Source of the DNA: SIG299 sp964544055
GTDB lineage: Bacteria; Bacillota; Clostridia; Lachnospirales; Lachnospiraceae
NCBI GenBank assembly: GCA_964544055.1
Contig: CAZJAA010000039.1
Coordinates: 1 to 26,561 of the forward strand
Length of the DNA: 26,561 nt
Reading direction: 5' to 3'
Notes under the pieces: model-generated
The model's database searches: none
The model's input: the letters and a program-made list of their open reading frames with translations, nothing else
What the model was told of the DNA's origin: nothing
Made by a program: the position numbers and the translations under genes
Shown here: positions 15,323-22,721 of the stretch, piece by piece
Position numbering within the stretch: the first letter of the stretch is position 1
Layout: each line of letters opens with the position of its first letter

Positions 15323-16867
15323 CTATTTTTTGTCAAAGTTTTCTGGTATATCTTTTATGAGCAGGTCACATTTTTCCAGATATGTCACCACAAGCTCCGG
15401 ATCTTCTGCCTGGCTGCATTTCCATAAAAATTCGCAGTATTCTTCCAAGTCCGACACAGCCTTTGTACCTTCTCCAAACTGTGCGTCAATGCTTTGTCCA
15501 ATGGTGATTGCCATTTCTTGCATACCGGAAAGCAGTTCGTCAAGAATTTCAAAATTTCCGGAAAGTACGTTCTTCTTTGCATATTCTCCTGCTTCCGAAA
15601 GCGTCTGCAACATGGTTAATATTTTCTGTTTTTTTGTCTCCTGCCGTTTTTCCTTTTTTTGCTCCTGAAGACACCTTAAGCCCTGAACTGTAACCGCTAA
15701 GTCCTCCTGATACTCCTTACTATCAAAATTTTCCTGTTTCCACGGCATACGCTTCCAGTATTGATTGGCACGTCTGTAGTCTTCCTTATGATTTGCTACA
15801 ACCGCCGCAAGATGAACCATGCGATAATAATAAGCATCTGTTAAAAATCTTGGAAAATCCATTTGTGTCTGTAACAAAGCTTTTTCCGGATGATTTTTTC
15901 GCCAGTCATAGTTGGTCAGATATAGTTCAACCTCTTTTTCAATCGTATCATAATCATGATTTTCAATTGCACTGTGAATAAGAGTCGCTGCCAGAACCAG
16001 CTGTGCCGTCTCGGTCAAAGGATAGTTTTCTCTTATAAATGCCGCCTGCTGCAATTGTTTTTCGTAGCAGTTACTGTCTGTAAGGCTGCGTACACTGGCA
16101 GTCAGCAACCATTGTGTGCAGGAATGTAACAGTTTTCCCTGCTTTTTCATCTCTAAAATATAGTTCTGACACCGTTCAAAACCTTCCTGCACGGTTTCTG
16201 TTCTCACCATCAGTTCCTGAATTACTTGTGCAGCACGTTTTGGAGTAATGCCTTCCTCCTCGATTTCTTTTTCCAGAATACTTAAATTTCTTTGCTGTTT
16301 TTGCAGTCTAGCGTCTTCTGTTTCATATGCATAGCCATAGTGATGTGTAAAACAGGAAAATTGCTTGTTTGGTGCAAATACTTCATTAAAAGCTTCATGC
16401 ACCCTTCCAACAAAACATGTCTTTTCCGTCCGGCGAATCATTCTCCCGGCAATTCCAACGGAATAGCCGCCACTCGGCAGATAGTCTCTGGTGTAATAAT
16501 ATCCTGAATAATACTTTTCACATTCGCCACTCTGAAAAAACTCTATAAACTCCGTGACATCATCAAACCACTCATCATCATCTACATACAAAAACCATTC
16601 CCCTTTGGCGTGAGAAAGGCAGGCATTTCTGGCTGCTGAAAAATCATTGCACCAGACAAACGGATATATTTTATCCGTGTATTCTCGCACAATTTCAATA
16701 GAGCCATCGGTCTTTTCTCCTACGGTATCTAAAACCACCAGTTCACTTGGCACTTCCTGCAATAACGGTTTTATTGCCTCCATTGCCTTGCGGATATATT
16801 TAATATGGTTGGATACCAGCATACCGATTGTCAGCTTTATTTCACTTTTTATAAGTCTGTTAGCCAT
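15323..16867 (-). CDS. GT2-family glycosyltransferase with helical repeats and C-terminal shared module
   Basis: A 514-residue protein. Residues 10-130 form a GT2 (GT-A) domain: LTIGMLVSNHIKYIRKAMEAI, ELVVLDTVGEKTDGSIEIV, WCNDFSAARNACLSHAKGEW, and the metal-binding YVDDDEW with Asp at 96-98. GRVHEAF and FTHHYGY follow. The NDFSAARN..L..A.GEW.L..D.DE pattern is that of GT2 enzymes related to WaaE and to S-glycosyltransferase SunS. Residues 200-400 are helical and TPR-like. Residues 415-490 are the module shared with the next gene. It is the first gene of the locus and directly follows a flagellin gene, so it is the best candidate for the enzyme that starts or extends O-glycans on flagellin Ser/Thr (inference). 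AGGAG is well placed before the ATG. Confidence 0.85.
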   Translation of the reverse strand: MANRLIKSEIKLTIGMLVSNHIKYIRKAMEAIKPLLQEVPSELVVLDTVGEKTDGSIEIVREYTDKIYPFVWCNDFSAARNACLSHAKGEWFLYVDDDEWFDDVTEFIEFFQSGECEKYYSGYYYTRDYLPSGGYSVGIAGRMIRRTEKTCFVGRVHEAFNEVFAPNKQFSCFTHHYGYAYETEDARLQKQQRNLSILEKEIEEEGITPKRAAQVIQELMVRTETVQEGFERCQNYILEMKKQGKLLHSCTQWLLTASVRSLTDSNCYEKQLQQAAFIRENYPLTETAQLVLAATLIHSAIENHDYDTIEKEVELYLTNYDWRKNHPEKALLQTQMDFPRFLTDAYYYRMVHLAAVVANHKEDYRRANQYWKRMPWKQENFDSKEYQEDLAVTVQGLRCLQEQKKEKRQETKKQKILTMLQTLSEAGEYAKKNVLSGNFEILDELLSGMQEMAITIGQSIDAQFGEGTKAVSDLEEYCEFLWKCSQAEDPELVVTYLEKCDLLIKDIPENFDKK

Positions 16868-16924
16868 TTTTCACTCCTATTTTCCAAATTCCGCTCACAT
16901 TGTATTTTCTCTTCTGGAAAAAAG

Positions 16925-16953
16925 ATAATATTTTTTCACCCAATGCATATCAA
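16925..16953 (-). promoter_or_regulatory. SigA-type promoter for the glycan locus
   Basis: On the minus strand TTGATA, exactly 17 bases, then TATTAT, about 60 bases before the GT2 start and downstream of the flagellin 1 terminator. I see no SigD-type GCCGATAA element here, so the glycosylation genes may be expressed outside flagellar class III control. Confidence 0.55.
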
Positions 16954-17007
16954 ACATTGCGGAAACGCATCTTTTCCACGGAATCTTTGGCATACTTAAG
17001 GCAGAAA

Positions 17008-17030
17008 AGGGCAGGTAAATCACCTGCCCT
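17008..17030 (-). terminator. Intrinsic terminator of flagellin 1
   Basis: A 9-bp stem (AGGGCAGGT/ACCTGCCCT) with a 5-base loop is followed on the minus strand by TTTTC. It lies about 30 bases beyond the flagellin 1 stop and separates flagellin from the glycan locus. Confidence 0.8.
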
Positions 17031-17060
17031 CCCATTATGCATCATGTATTATTTAATTTA

Positions 17061-18686
17061 TTAGCCCTGAAGCAAGGATAATACGCCCTGTGTGGACTGA
17101 TTTGCCTGTGCTAACATGGACTGACCGGCCTGCTGTAAGATATTATATTTGGACATGGTTACCATTTCTGAAGCCATATCTACATCACGAATATTGGATT
17201 CAGCATTCTGCAGGTTTTCTGCGGTATTATCCAGATTTGCAATGGTATGCTCCAGTCTGTTCTGAACAGCACCAAGCAGGGAACGCTGTTTGGAAACCTT
17301 TGCAATGGCATCATCAATTTTGCCCAAGCTGTCGGATGCACCTTTTTGAGTGGAACAGTCTACATTAGATGCATTTATACCAAGTGCGCTTGCACTCATA
17401 TTGTCAATAGAGAAGCTCATAGTCTGACCTTCGTTTGCACCAACCTGAAGCACAATGCCCTTGCCGCCAGAAACCACACCATACTTTGCCTGTCCAAGGA
17501 AAGCATCCGTATCCCCAAGTCCTTTGCCTCCGGTTAAGGAAAACTTCTGGCTGGTAATATTCTTTGTAATGAATAAGGTTTTTGGTTCATCCGGATTTTT
17601 ACTCTTTAAGGTGACATCAATACTAAGACCTGCTTCTGCAAGAACAGATTCAATGTCCTCTTCACTATATTCTTTACCGGACTGCAGATGCAAGGTATAG
17701 CCATTGTTTGAAGTCAAGTCGCCTGTTGCATTATAATTTGCTGCTGTTGTTAACGTACATTCCTCTTTTCCCTGTCCTGCATCAAACTTAATGACGATAT
17801 CTATATTTGTATCTTTACCATATTTGTTAGAGGTAAAACCAATTTGATTTGCACCAACAAAATTGCCGTCACTACCGGTAATTGCCGTCACGGAAACCGA
17901 ACCCTTTATACCAGCTTCCGTCAGCGTTGCAGCTGTAACTCCACCAGCCGGCACAGTAAAGGAACCAAAGTTAAATTTCACTTCTATTTCTGCCGGTGTA
18001 CCCGTTGCCCCGCTATCCTCCTGCTTTGCATTACGGATTAATTCGTCAATTTCAGCCTGGGTATAGGTCATATTTTTTGCAAGATTTAAGCTTAATGTTT
18101 TTCCAGTAGAATCCCAGATGGCAGATTCTCCACCGACCTCTGCTGATGCACTTACTTGCACTCCTACACCATTAATGTTTGACGTTACAAACGCCTTTAA
18201 ATTATTGTCATATATACCAAATTTAGGACCGGCAGAAGAACCGCCTGCACTTGCTGCGCTTAAAGAACCATCCAAAAGCTTCATTTCGTTAAATTCGGTA
18301 TCCTGTGCAATTCTGTCTAATTCTTCCTGAAGCTGTTCAATTTCATCCTGAATGTTGCCGCGGTCTTCGTCTGTTTCGGTACCGTTGGCTGCCTGAACGG
18401 CAAGCTCACGCATTCTCTGTAAGATGGAATGCGCTTCGTTTAAAGCACCTTCTGCGGTCTGAATCATGGAAATACCGTCAGATGCGTTTGTGGAAGCCTG
18501 GTCAAGACCACGAATCTGACTTCTCATTTTTTCGGAAATTGCAAGGCCTGCTGCATCATCTGCCGCACGGTTAATCCGGTAACCGGAAGAAAGCTTTTCT
18601 GTGCTCTTTGCTAATGCGGAAGTAGAAATGCCAAGCTGGCGGTTAGCGTTCATTGCTGTTAAGTTGTGTTGTACAATCATTGCCAT
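17061..18686 (-). CDS. Flagellin 1 (complete)
   Basis: A 541-residue flagellin, the filament subunit exported by the flagellar type III system. Residues 1-140 are the D0/D1 helices: MAMIVQHNLTAMNANRQLGI, KSTEKLSSGYRINRAADDAA, and the TLR5-contact stretch ILQRMRELAVQAANGT. The C-terminal 90 residues are the paired D1/D0 helices (QRSLLGAVQNRLEHTIANLD, VDMASEMVTMSKYNILQQAG). The middle, about 145-430, is variable and rich in Ser, Thr and Gly, with two copies of a short module (GESAIWDSTGKTLSLNLA and YTLHLQSGKEYSEEDIESVL) also found in the other flagellins here. AAGGAGG precedes the ATG. It has its own SigD-like promoter, structured leader and terminator, so it is a monocistronic unit outside the invertible segment. 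At DNA level its 5' end differs clearly from flagellins 2 and 3. Confidence 0.97.
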   Translation of the reverse strand: MAMIVQHNLTAMNANRQLGISTSALAKSTEKLSSGYRINRAADDAAGLAISEKMRSQIRGLDQASTNASDGISMIQTAEGALNEAHSILQRMRELAVQAANGTETDEDRGNIQDEIEQLQEELDRIAQDTEFNEMKLLDGSLSAASAGGSSAGPKFGIYDNNLKAFVTSNINGVGVQVSASAEVGGESAIWDSTGKTLSLNLAKNMTYTQAEIDELIRNAKQEDSGATGTPAEIEVKFNFGSFTVPAGGVTAATLTEAGIKGSVSVTAITGSDGNFVGANQIGFTSNKYGKDTNIDIVIKFDAGQGKEECTLTTAANYNATGDLTSNNGYTLHLQSGKEYSEEDIESVLAEAGLSIDVTLKSKNPDEPKTLFITKNITSQKFSLTGGKGLGDTDAFLGQAKYGVVSGGKGIVLQVGANEGQTMSFSIDNMSASALGINASNVDCSTQKGASDSLGKIDDAIAKVSKQRSLLGAVQNRLEHTIANLDNTAENLQNAESNIRDVDMASEMVTMSKYNILQQAGQSMLAQANQSTQGVLSLLQG

Positions 18687-18694
18687 AATAAAAA

Positions 18695-18765
18695 TCCTCC
18701 TTGGTTTACATTTATTATCTACTTCCTTGTAGTTTACGTCCCTGTCGGTTTTACATCCTTGTAAA
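18695..18765 (-). promoter_or_regulatory. Cluster of CsrA-type binding sites in the flagellin 1 leader
   Basis: On the transcribed strand three GGA elements follow each other at about 15-16-base spacing. TTTACAAGGATGTAAA (18750-18765) is a 6-bp stem with AGGA in the loop, almost identical to the CsrA selection consensus RUACARGGAUGU. CCGACAGGGACGT (18736-18748) is a weaker match. CTACAAGGAAGTAG (18719-18732) is a 4-bp stem. A fourth GGA, CCAAGGAGGA (18695-18704), overlaps the ribosome binding site. This layout matches known CsrA repression of flagellin (hag) translation in Bacillus, relieved by FliW. Neither csrA nor fliW is in the window. Confidence 0.7.
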
Positions 18766-18783
18766 TTATTCGCTTCAATTTAT

Positions 18784-18810
18784 ATATCGGAACTCTTCAC
18801 CATAATATTA
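18784..18810 (-). promoter_or_regulatory. SigD/FliA-type promoter of flagellin 1
   Basis: On the minus strand TAATATTA, 11 bases, then TCCGATAT, about 100 bases before the ATG. The -10 has 6 of 8 matches to GCCGATAA, the -35 is weaker, and the spacing is that of the flagellar sigma factor. Confidence 0.65.
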
Positions 18811-18852
18811 AGACTTTTTTTAATTTTTTTCAACAAAAATGTAACTATTCCG

Positions 18853-18915
18853 CACCAAAAAGAACACTCCGGACTACAAGCTTGCTTGTAAGGTCGGAGA
18901 AGTTCTTCTTTGGTG
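18853..18915. repeat. Long imperfect hairpin between flagellins 1 and 2
   Basis: A 63-base near-palindrome with three paired blocks: CACCAAA.AGAAC with GTTCT.CTTTGGTG, CTCCG.AC with GGTCGGAG, and TACAAGC with GCTTGTA at the centre. It lies between the flagellin 1 promoter and the flagellin 2 terminator. No T-run follows on either strand, so it is not an obvious terminator. It may be a folded RNA, a protein site or a mobile-repeat remnant. Confidence 0.5.
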
Positions 18916-18968
18916 ATTAGTTTCATGCCTCCAAATGAGTAAAACGGTAAGCTGCTTTTATTAAGTCA

Positions 18969-19000
18969 AAAATCCCCGGCAGTTTCCTGCCGGGGATTTT
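18969..19000 (-). terminator. Intrinsic terminator of flagellin 2
   Basis: A perfect 14-bp stem (AAAATCCCCGGCAG/CTGCCGGGGATTTT) with a TTTC/GAAA tetraloop. On the minus strand the stem ends in a T-run. It lies about 90 bases after the flagellin 2 stop. The A and T ends make it potentially bidirectional. Confidence 0.88.
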
Positions 19001-19091
19001 CTATGGAATGCTTCCGCACCCGTTTTCCAATTTCTCTAAGTCATCCTAGGTTCTTAAAGAAAGTAAGAAACGTTTTTTAATCGATGAACGA

Positions 19092-20699
19092 TTAGCCTAA
19101 CAGGGAGAGAACACCCTGGTTGGACTGATTTGCCTGAGCGAGCATGGACTGAGCAGCCTGCTGTAAGATGTTGTTCTTAGAGAAAGTTACCATTTCAGAA
19201 GCCATGTCTACATCACGGATGCTGGACTCAGCGGACTGTAAGTTCTCAGCTGTGTTGTCCAGGTTAGCGATGGTGTGCTCAAGTCTGTTCTGAACAGCAC
19301 CGAGTAAGGAACGCTGCTTGGAAACTTTGGCAATTGCACCGTCGATGTTTTCGATGGAGTTCTGAGCTCCTGCCTGTGTGGAACAGTCAACCTTTGTTCC
19401 GTCTACACCAAGAGATACAGCGCCCATATCACCAATACCGAAGCTGATGGTCTGACCATAGTTAGCACCAACCTGAAGAGTCATGCCTTCGCCGCCTGCC
19501 TGAACATCATAATTCTTTTCGCCAAAGTAAGCGTCTGTATCGCCAAGACCTGCGCCGTTTGTCAGAGTAGTTTGAGTGCTCGCTACAGAACTATCAGTAA
19601 CGAATAATGTGTTAGCTTCGTCCGGATCTGGACCCTTAAAGTCTACCGTTGCACTGAAGCCAGCTTCTGCAAGAATCTTCTCGATATCCTTTTCTGTGTA
19701 CTCAACACCGGTTGCAAGACTTAAGGTGTACTCACCCCTCTCAGTTGCGCTCAGTTTACCAGTAGTTCCGTCATATTCCGGTGCTTTCGTCTGGTCAAAC
19801 TCTTCCTTGCCAATTTCTGCATCGAACTTGATTGTAATCTTGATGTTGTTGTCCTCACCATATTTGTTTGCAGTAATTGTCATACCAGTAACACCAACAA
19901 AGTTATTGTTTGCTGTTGTGAGCTTATCAAATGCAAAGTCTGCAGATGCCTTTACACCGGCTGTTGTCACTGCCGCAGTTCCTGTTGGTGCTGTATCACC
20001 TGTTGTAAACGTGCCGTTCTTCAGGTTTAATTCTACCTTTGCCGGAGACATTACATCTGTAGCTGCATGGCTGTCTTCCTGCTTTGCATTTGCAATTAAC
20101 TTATCAAGTTCAGCCTCTGTATATGTTGTGTTTTTAGCAAGGTTTAAGGTAAGGGTCTTGCCGTCAGCAGACCAGATTGCAGATTCACCGCCTGCAGTTG
20201 CAGAAACGTTTGTTGCAATAGCAACGCCTGCTACATCAGAAGTAACAAAGCCCTTTAAGTTCTCGTCATAAACACCAAACTTAGGACCTGCATTTGTTAC
20301 GTTGCTTCCACCATTTAAGGAACCGTCTAACAGCTTCATGGTGTTGAATTCTGTTGTGTCAGCGATTCTGTCGAGTTCTTCCTGTAACTGTGCGATTTCG
20401 TCCTGAATGTTGCCACGGTCTTCGTCTGTTTCTGTACCGTTTGCTGCCTGAATGGTAAGCTCACGCATTCTCTGTAAGATGGAGTGGGACTCCTGTAATG
20501 CACCTTCTGCTGTCTGGATGAGAGAAATACCATCCTGAGCGTTTGTGGAAGCCTGGTTAAGACCACGGATCTGGCTTCTCATCTTTTCGGAAATAGCTAA
20601 ACCTGCTGCGTCATCTGCTGCACGGTTAATTCTGTAACCGGAAGATAACTTTTCAGTGCTCTTTGCGAGTGCGCCTGTGCTGATACCTAACTGACGATT
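19092..20699 (-). pseudogene. Flagellin 2: silent body lacking promoter, leader and first 14 codons
   Basis: From 20699 to the stop, 535 codons of an otherwise intact flagellin are present, beginning NRQLGISTGALAKSTEKLSS, i.e. residue 15 of a normal flagellin. The missing head, MAMVVQHNMTAMNT in flagellin 3, has been replaced by unrelated DNA. The D1 helices, variable centre (GGESAIWSADGKTLTLNLA, YTLSLATGVEYTEKDIEKIL) and D0 C-terminus (NQSNQGVLSLLG) are complete and free of stops, so the body seems to be under selection. The frame happens to stay open upstream to an ATG at 20816, giving a hydrophobic non-flagellin N-terminus with no good ribosome binding site; such a protein should neither export nor polymerise. 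Reversing the adjacent segment would restore a 549-residue flagellin. I treat it as a silent phase-variation partner rather than a dead gene. Confidence 0.88.
20457..20699 (-). repeat. Left arm of perfect 243-bp inverted repeat
   Basis: Read on the minus strand, 20699 to 20457 is identical base for base to 23971-24213 on the plus strand. It begins at codon 15 (AAT CGT CAG) and ends after codon 95 (CTT) of the flagellin frame. Beyond the outer end, identity falls at once (ACCATT here, GCTGTT in flagellin 3). Inside the inner end the sequences are unrelated. Confidence 0.95.
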
Positions 20700-20829
20700 A
20701 GAAAGCAGAAGAGCGGAAAACAGCATTTGAAATGGGGAATCGTGTGACGTTGCGCAAAAAAAAATGAAAGAAAAAACGATACAATTTTGATGTAAATTGA
20801 CACCGAAACCGGGCATGAGGCATAATACC

Positions 20830-22071
20830 TTACAAGAGCAATATCTTTTGCTCTAATGCATTCATTTTTTCTGCTTTCTTTTGGGAGTTTACCTCCGCAT
20901 AGCGGTTCATGGTTGTAGTAATGCTGGCGTGCCCCATGATGTCCTGAATGATTTTCAGGTTTGTCTCGTTTTCGCATAATCTGGAACAGAAGGTGTGGCG
21001 CAGATGATGGCAGCTGATATCCGGAAGAAGCATCGCTGTCCTGTCTTCTTTTTGTGCCTGAAGTGTTTCTTTGGCATTATAGCTACGGAGAATTCGCTTA
21101 ATAATGCGGTTGACCGTATTGGCATGATACAGACCGCCCTGCGGATTGGTAAATACAAAACCGGTGCAGTCGTCCACAACCGGCGGCTGACAGTCCTTTC
21201 TCTGCTCAAAAAACTGGATTTGATGCTGCTTCTGTGTATAAAGTGCCTGCTTCACCTGGGAAATCATTGGGATGGAACGTCTGCCGGAAGCAGTTTTCGG
21301 AGTGGAAATATAAAATCCAATGCTGCCATTTGCAAGCTTACGATATTGCAGGCTGCGCGAAACACAGATTGTTTCCTCAGAAAAATCAATGTCTTTTTCC
21401 CAACACAGCCCCAGTGCCTCGCCAATACGGAGCCCGGTTCCAAGCAGCACAATAAGCAGCGGAACAATTTCCTCAAACTCCGCCGTATTTATGGCGTGTT
21501 TTAAGAATGCCATCTGCTGCTCCGGAGTAAGAGCGTGCCGCTTGTTTTCCTGCCAACCGTATTTTTTCGAAAGCTCCTGCATGACACCCTCTGCCGGATT
21601 TGTCCGAAGAATATTGTCTCGAACCGCATTTTTCAGCACCTGATGAAGAATAGAATGGATCAGAAGCACGGTCTTTTTGCTCAATCCCGACTCCTGCACC
21701 AAAGAAAGATAAAACGTCCGGAAGCTGGAATGAGACAGCACGGAAAGCCGCCATCTTCCAAATCCCGGACGAACATAATGGTCGTACAGATACCAGTAAT
21801 TTACCCGTGAAGAATGCTTTAAATCTGTTCGCTCCGCATAGAAACGGTCGAAAGCATCGTTTAGCGTCATGGAGGCACGCTGTGCAACATCCAGACCATC
21901 CTGAATGTCGCATAACAGCGTATGCTCCTTTGCACGCAGCTCCGGTAAATCCTTTGCGTATATGACACGCCTTTTCTTGTGAATATCGGTGTACTGGTAA
22001 GTATAATAATCATTTCTCTGTCCTTCGCCTTTGTGCAGTACACGCCCTTTACTGTCTTTTCTTGTACTCAT
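20830..22071 (-). CDS. Tn916-type tyrosine recombinase, candidate flagellin invertase
   Basis: A 413-residue integrase. The N-terminus (RKDSKGRVLHKGEGQRNDYY, YQYTDIHKKRRVIYA) matches the arm-type DNA-binding domain of Tn916 Int. A SAM-like core-binding domain spans about residues 65-165. The catalytic domain carries GTGLRIGEALGL (Arg), HHLRHTFCSRL (His-x2-Arg), GHASITTTMNRYAE (His and nucleophile Tyr), so all key residues are present. No excisionase, relaxase or conjugation gene accompanies it, and it lies inside the inverted-repeat-bounded segment with its 3' end 130 bases from the left arm. I therefore infer that it inverts the segment or did so in the past; it may instead be the remnant of an element inserted in a flagellin gene. 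AAGGAGG precedes the start, and tandem hairpins lie just upstream. Confidence 0.93.
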   Translation of the reverse strand: MSTRKDSKGRVLHKGEGQRNDYYTYQYTDIHKKRRVIYAKDLPELRAKEHTLLCDIQDGLDVAQRASMTLNDAFDRFYAERTDLKHSSRVNYWYLYDHYVRPGFGRWRLSVLSHSSFRTFYLSLVQESGLSKKTVLLIHSILHQVLKNAVRDNILRTNPAEGVMQELSKKYGWQENKRHALTPEQQMAFLKHAINTAEFEEIVPLLIVLLGTGLRIGEALGLCWEKDIDFSEETICVSRSLQYRKLANGSIGFYISTPKTASGRRSIPMISQVKQALYTQKQHQIQFFEQRKDCQPPVVDDCTGFVFTNPQGGLYHANTVNRIIKRILRSYNAKETLQAQKEDRTAMLLPDISCHHLRHTFCSRLCENETNLKIIQDIMGHASITTTMNRYAEVNSQKKAEKMNALEQKILLL

Positions 22072-22086
22072 AATTTCCTCCTTATC

Positions 22087-22182
22087 TTGTAATATACTCT
22101 CGGAATGCTTCAGTCAGAAGATTCCGAGAGTACATTGTAATAGACTCCCGGAATGCTTCTTTTGGAAGATGTCGGAAGCCTG
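22087..22182. repeat. Two tandem 48-bp hairpin units upstream of the recombinase
   Basis: The unit TTGTAATAnACTCnCGGAAT followed by GCTTC, a 5-base loop and GAAGAT occurs twice, at 22087-22134 and 22135-22182. In the first copy the arms ACTCTCGGAAT/ATTCCGAGAGT and CTTC/GAAG pair almost fully. In the second the outer arm has decayed. They sit in the recombinase leader, within 16 bases of its start codon. They could be recombinase or regulator binding sites, or an RNA element controlling its expression. No T-run follows, so they are not simple terminators. Confidence 0.65.
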
Positions 22183-22203
22183 TTATTTTGTTTGACAAAG
22201 AGT

Positions 22204-22231
22204 AGTATAATACAAATAATTATCCAATCAA
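22204..22231 (-). promoter_or_regulatory. Possible SigA-type promoter of the recombinase
   Basis: On the minus strand TTGATT, 16 bases, then TATACT, about 130 bases before the recombinase start. The transcript would include the tandem hairpin units. Confidence 0.4.
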
Positions 22232-22270
22232 CACTTCTTTTCCCTCAAAGGCAAAGCCATATTTTTTGAT
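22220..22270 (-). pseudogene. Decayed 3' end of a gene also present at the right edge of the window
   Basis: The last 16 codons IKKYGFAFEGKEVLIG and a stop are readable. In frame upstream come LAVK, then a TAG, another few codons, and a TAA, so the rest is decayed. The tail resembles the C-termini of AAA-ATPase-like proteins with a PD-(D/E)XK domain that are common in clostridia (a tentative memory-based match). About 43 of 51 bases agree with 26511-26561, where the same tail recurs on the same strand. Confidence 0.5.
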
Positions 22271-22432
22271 TTTTACTGCCAGCTATCTGCATTTTGCTTC
22301 GTCTTTTTCTTATAGTATAGCGGATTTCCATGGAAATTACAAATGCTAATTCGTTGGAAGAAAAAAATAGTTAGTTGCTGTCTGAACAGTAACTGAAAAG
22401 TTACATTTTCCCAAATAAATTCCAAAAAAGGA

Positions 22433-22460
22433 TTGATTTTTCTGCTTTTCCCTTTATAAT
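22433..22460 (+). promoter_or_regulatory. Possible distal SigA-type promoter toward the rpn-like gene
   Basis: TTGATT, 16 bases, TATAAT. It would give a leader of about 255 bases. The rest of the 22271-22567 stretch holds no gene I can support and is AT-rich. Confidence 0.3.
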
Positions 22461-22567
22461 CGAAAGCAGAAATGATTTTTAATCTTTCCTGATGTCACTA
22501 TCGATGATATCCCTGTTATTTACGGAATAAGAAATGCATTTGACGTGCACTTGGCAAGCTTTTTGTC

Positions 22568-22596
22568 TTGCAAATTTTTTCCGGCACGTTTATACT
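22568..22596 (+). promoter_or_regulatory. SigA-type promoter of the rpn-like gene
   Basis: TTGCAA, exactly 17 bases, TATACT, about 125 bases upstream of the TTG start. It is the best promoter match in the 650-bp gap between recombinase and rpn-like gene. Confidence 0.5.
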
Positions 22597-22721
22597 ATAA
22601 GTGAAAAGAAAATTACGTTCACGCATACGTCGTTGTAGCAGTGGAAGAATTTCCAGGCAAAACAGGGAGTACCACAAAAGCTATGCTGCCCTAAACAGCA
22701 CGGTCAAAGGAGGAACCTGTT

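Noticed and set aside
19576..20271. 231-codon open frame opposite flagellin 2
   Set aside because: An antisense shadow caused by the Thr/Ala-rich codon bias of the flagellin variable region; similar shadows lie opposite flagellins 1 and 3. No ribosome binding site or recognisable protein.
20700..20816. N-terminal extension of flagellin 2 starting at the ATG at 20816
   Set aside because: The frame is open, but the 39 added residues are hydrophobic and unlike any flagellin head, there is only a weak AAGG upstream, and identity with flagellin 3 stops exactly at 20699. I treat it as chance.
22087..22182. Possible CRISPR array
   Set aside because: Only two adjacent 48-bp units without spacers; a tandem hairpin repeat, not CRISPR. 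No other regularly spaced repeats were seen in the window.
22192..22211. TTGACA and TATAAT on the plus strand before the rpn-like gene
   Set aside because: Good hexamers but only 8 bases apart, too short for a SigA promoter.
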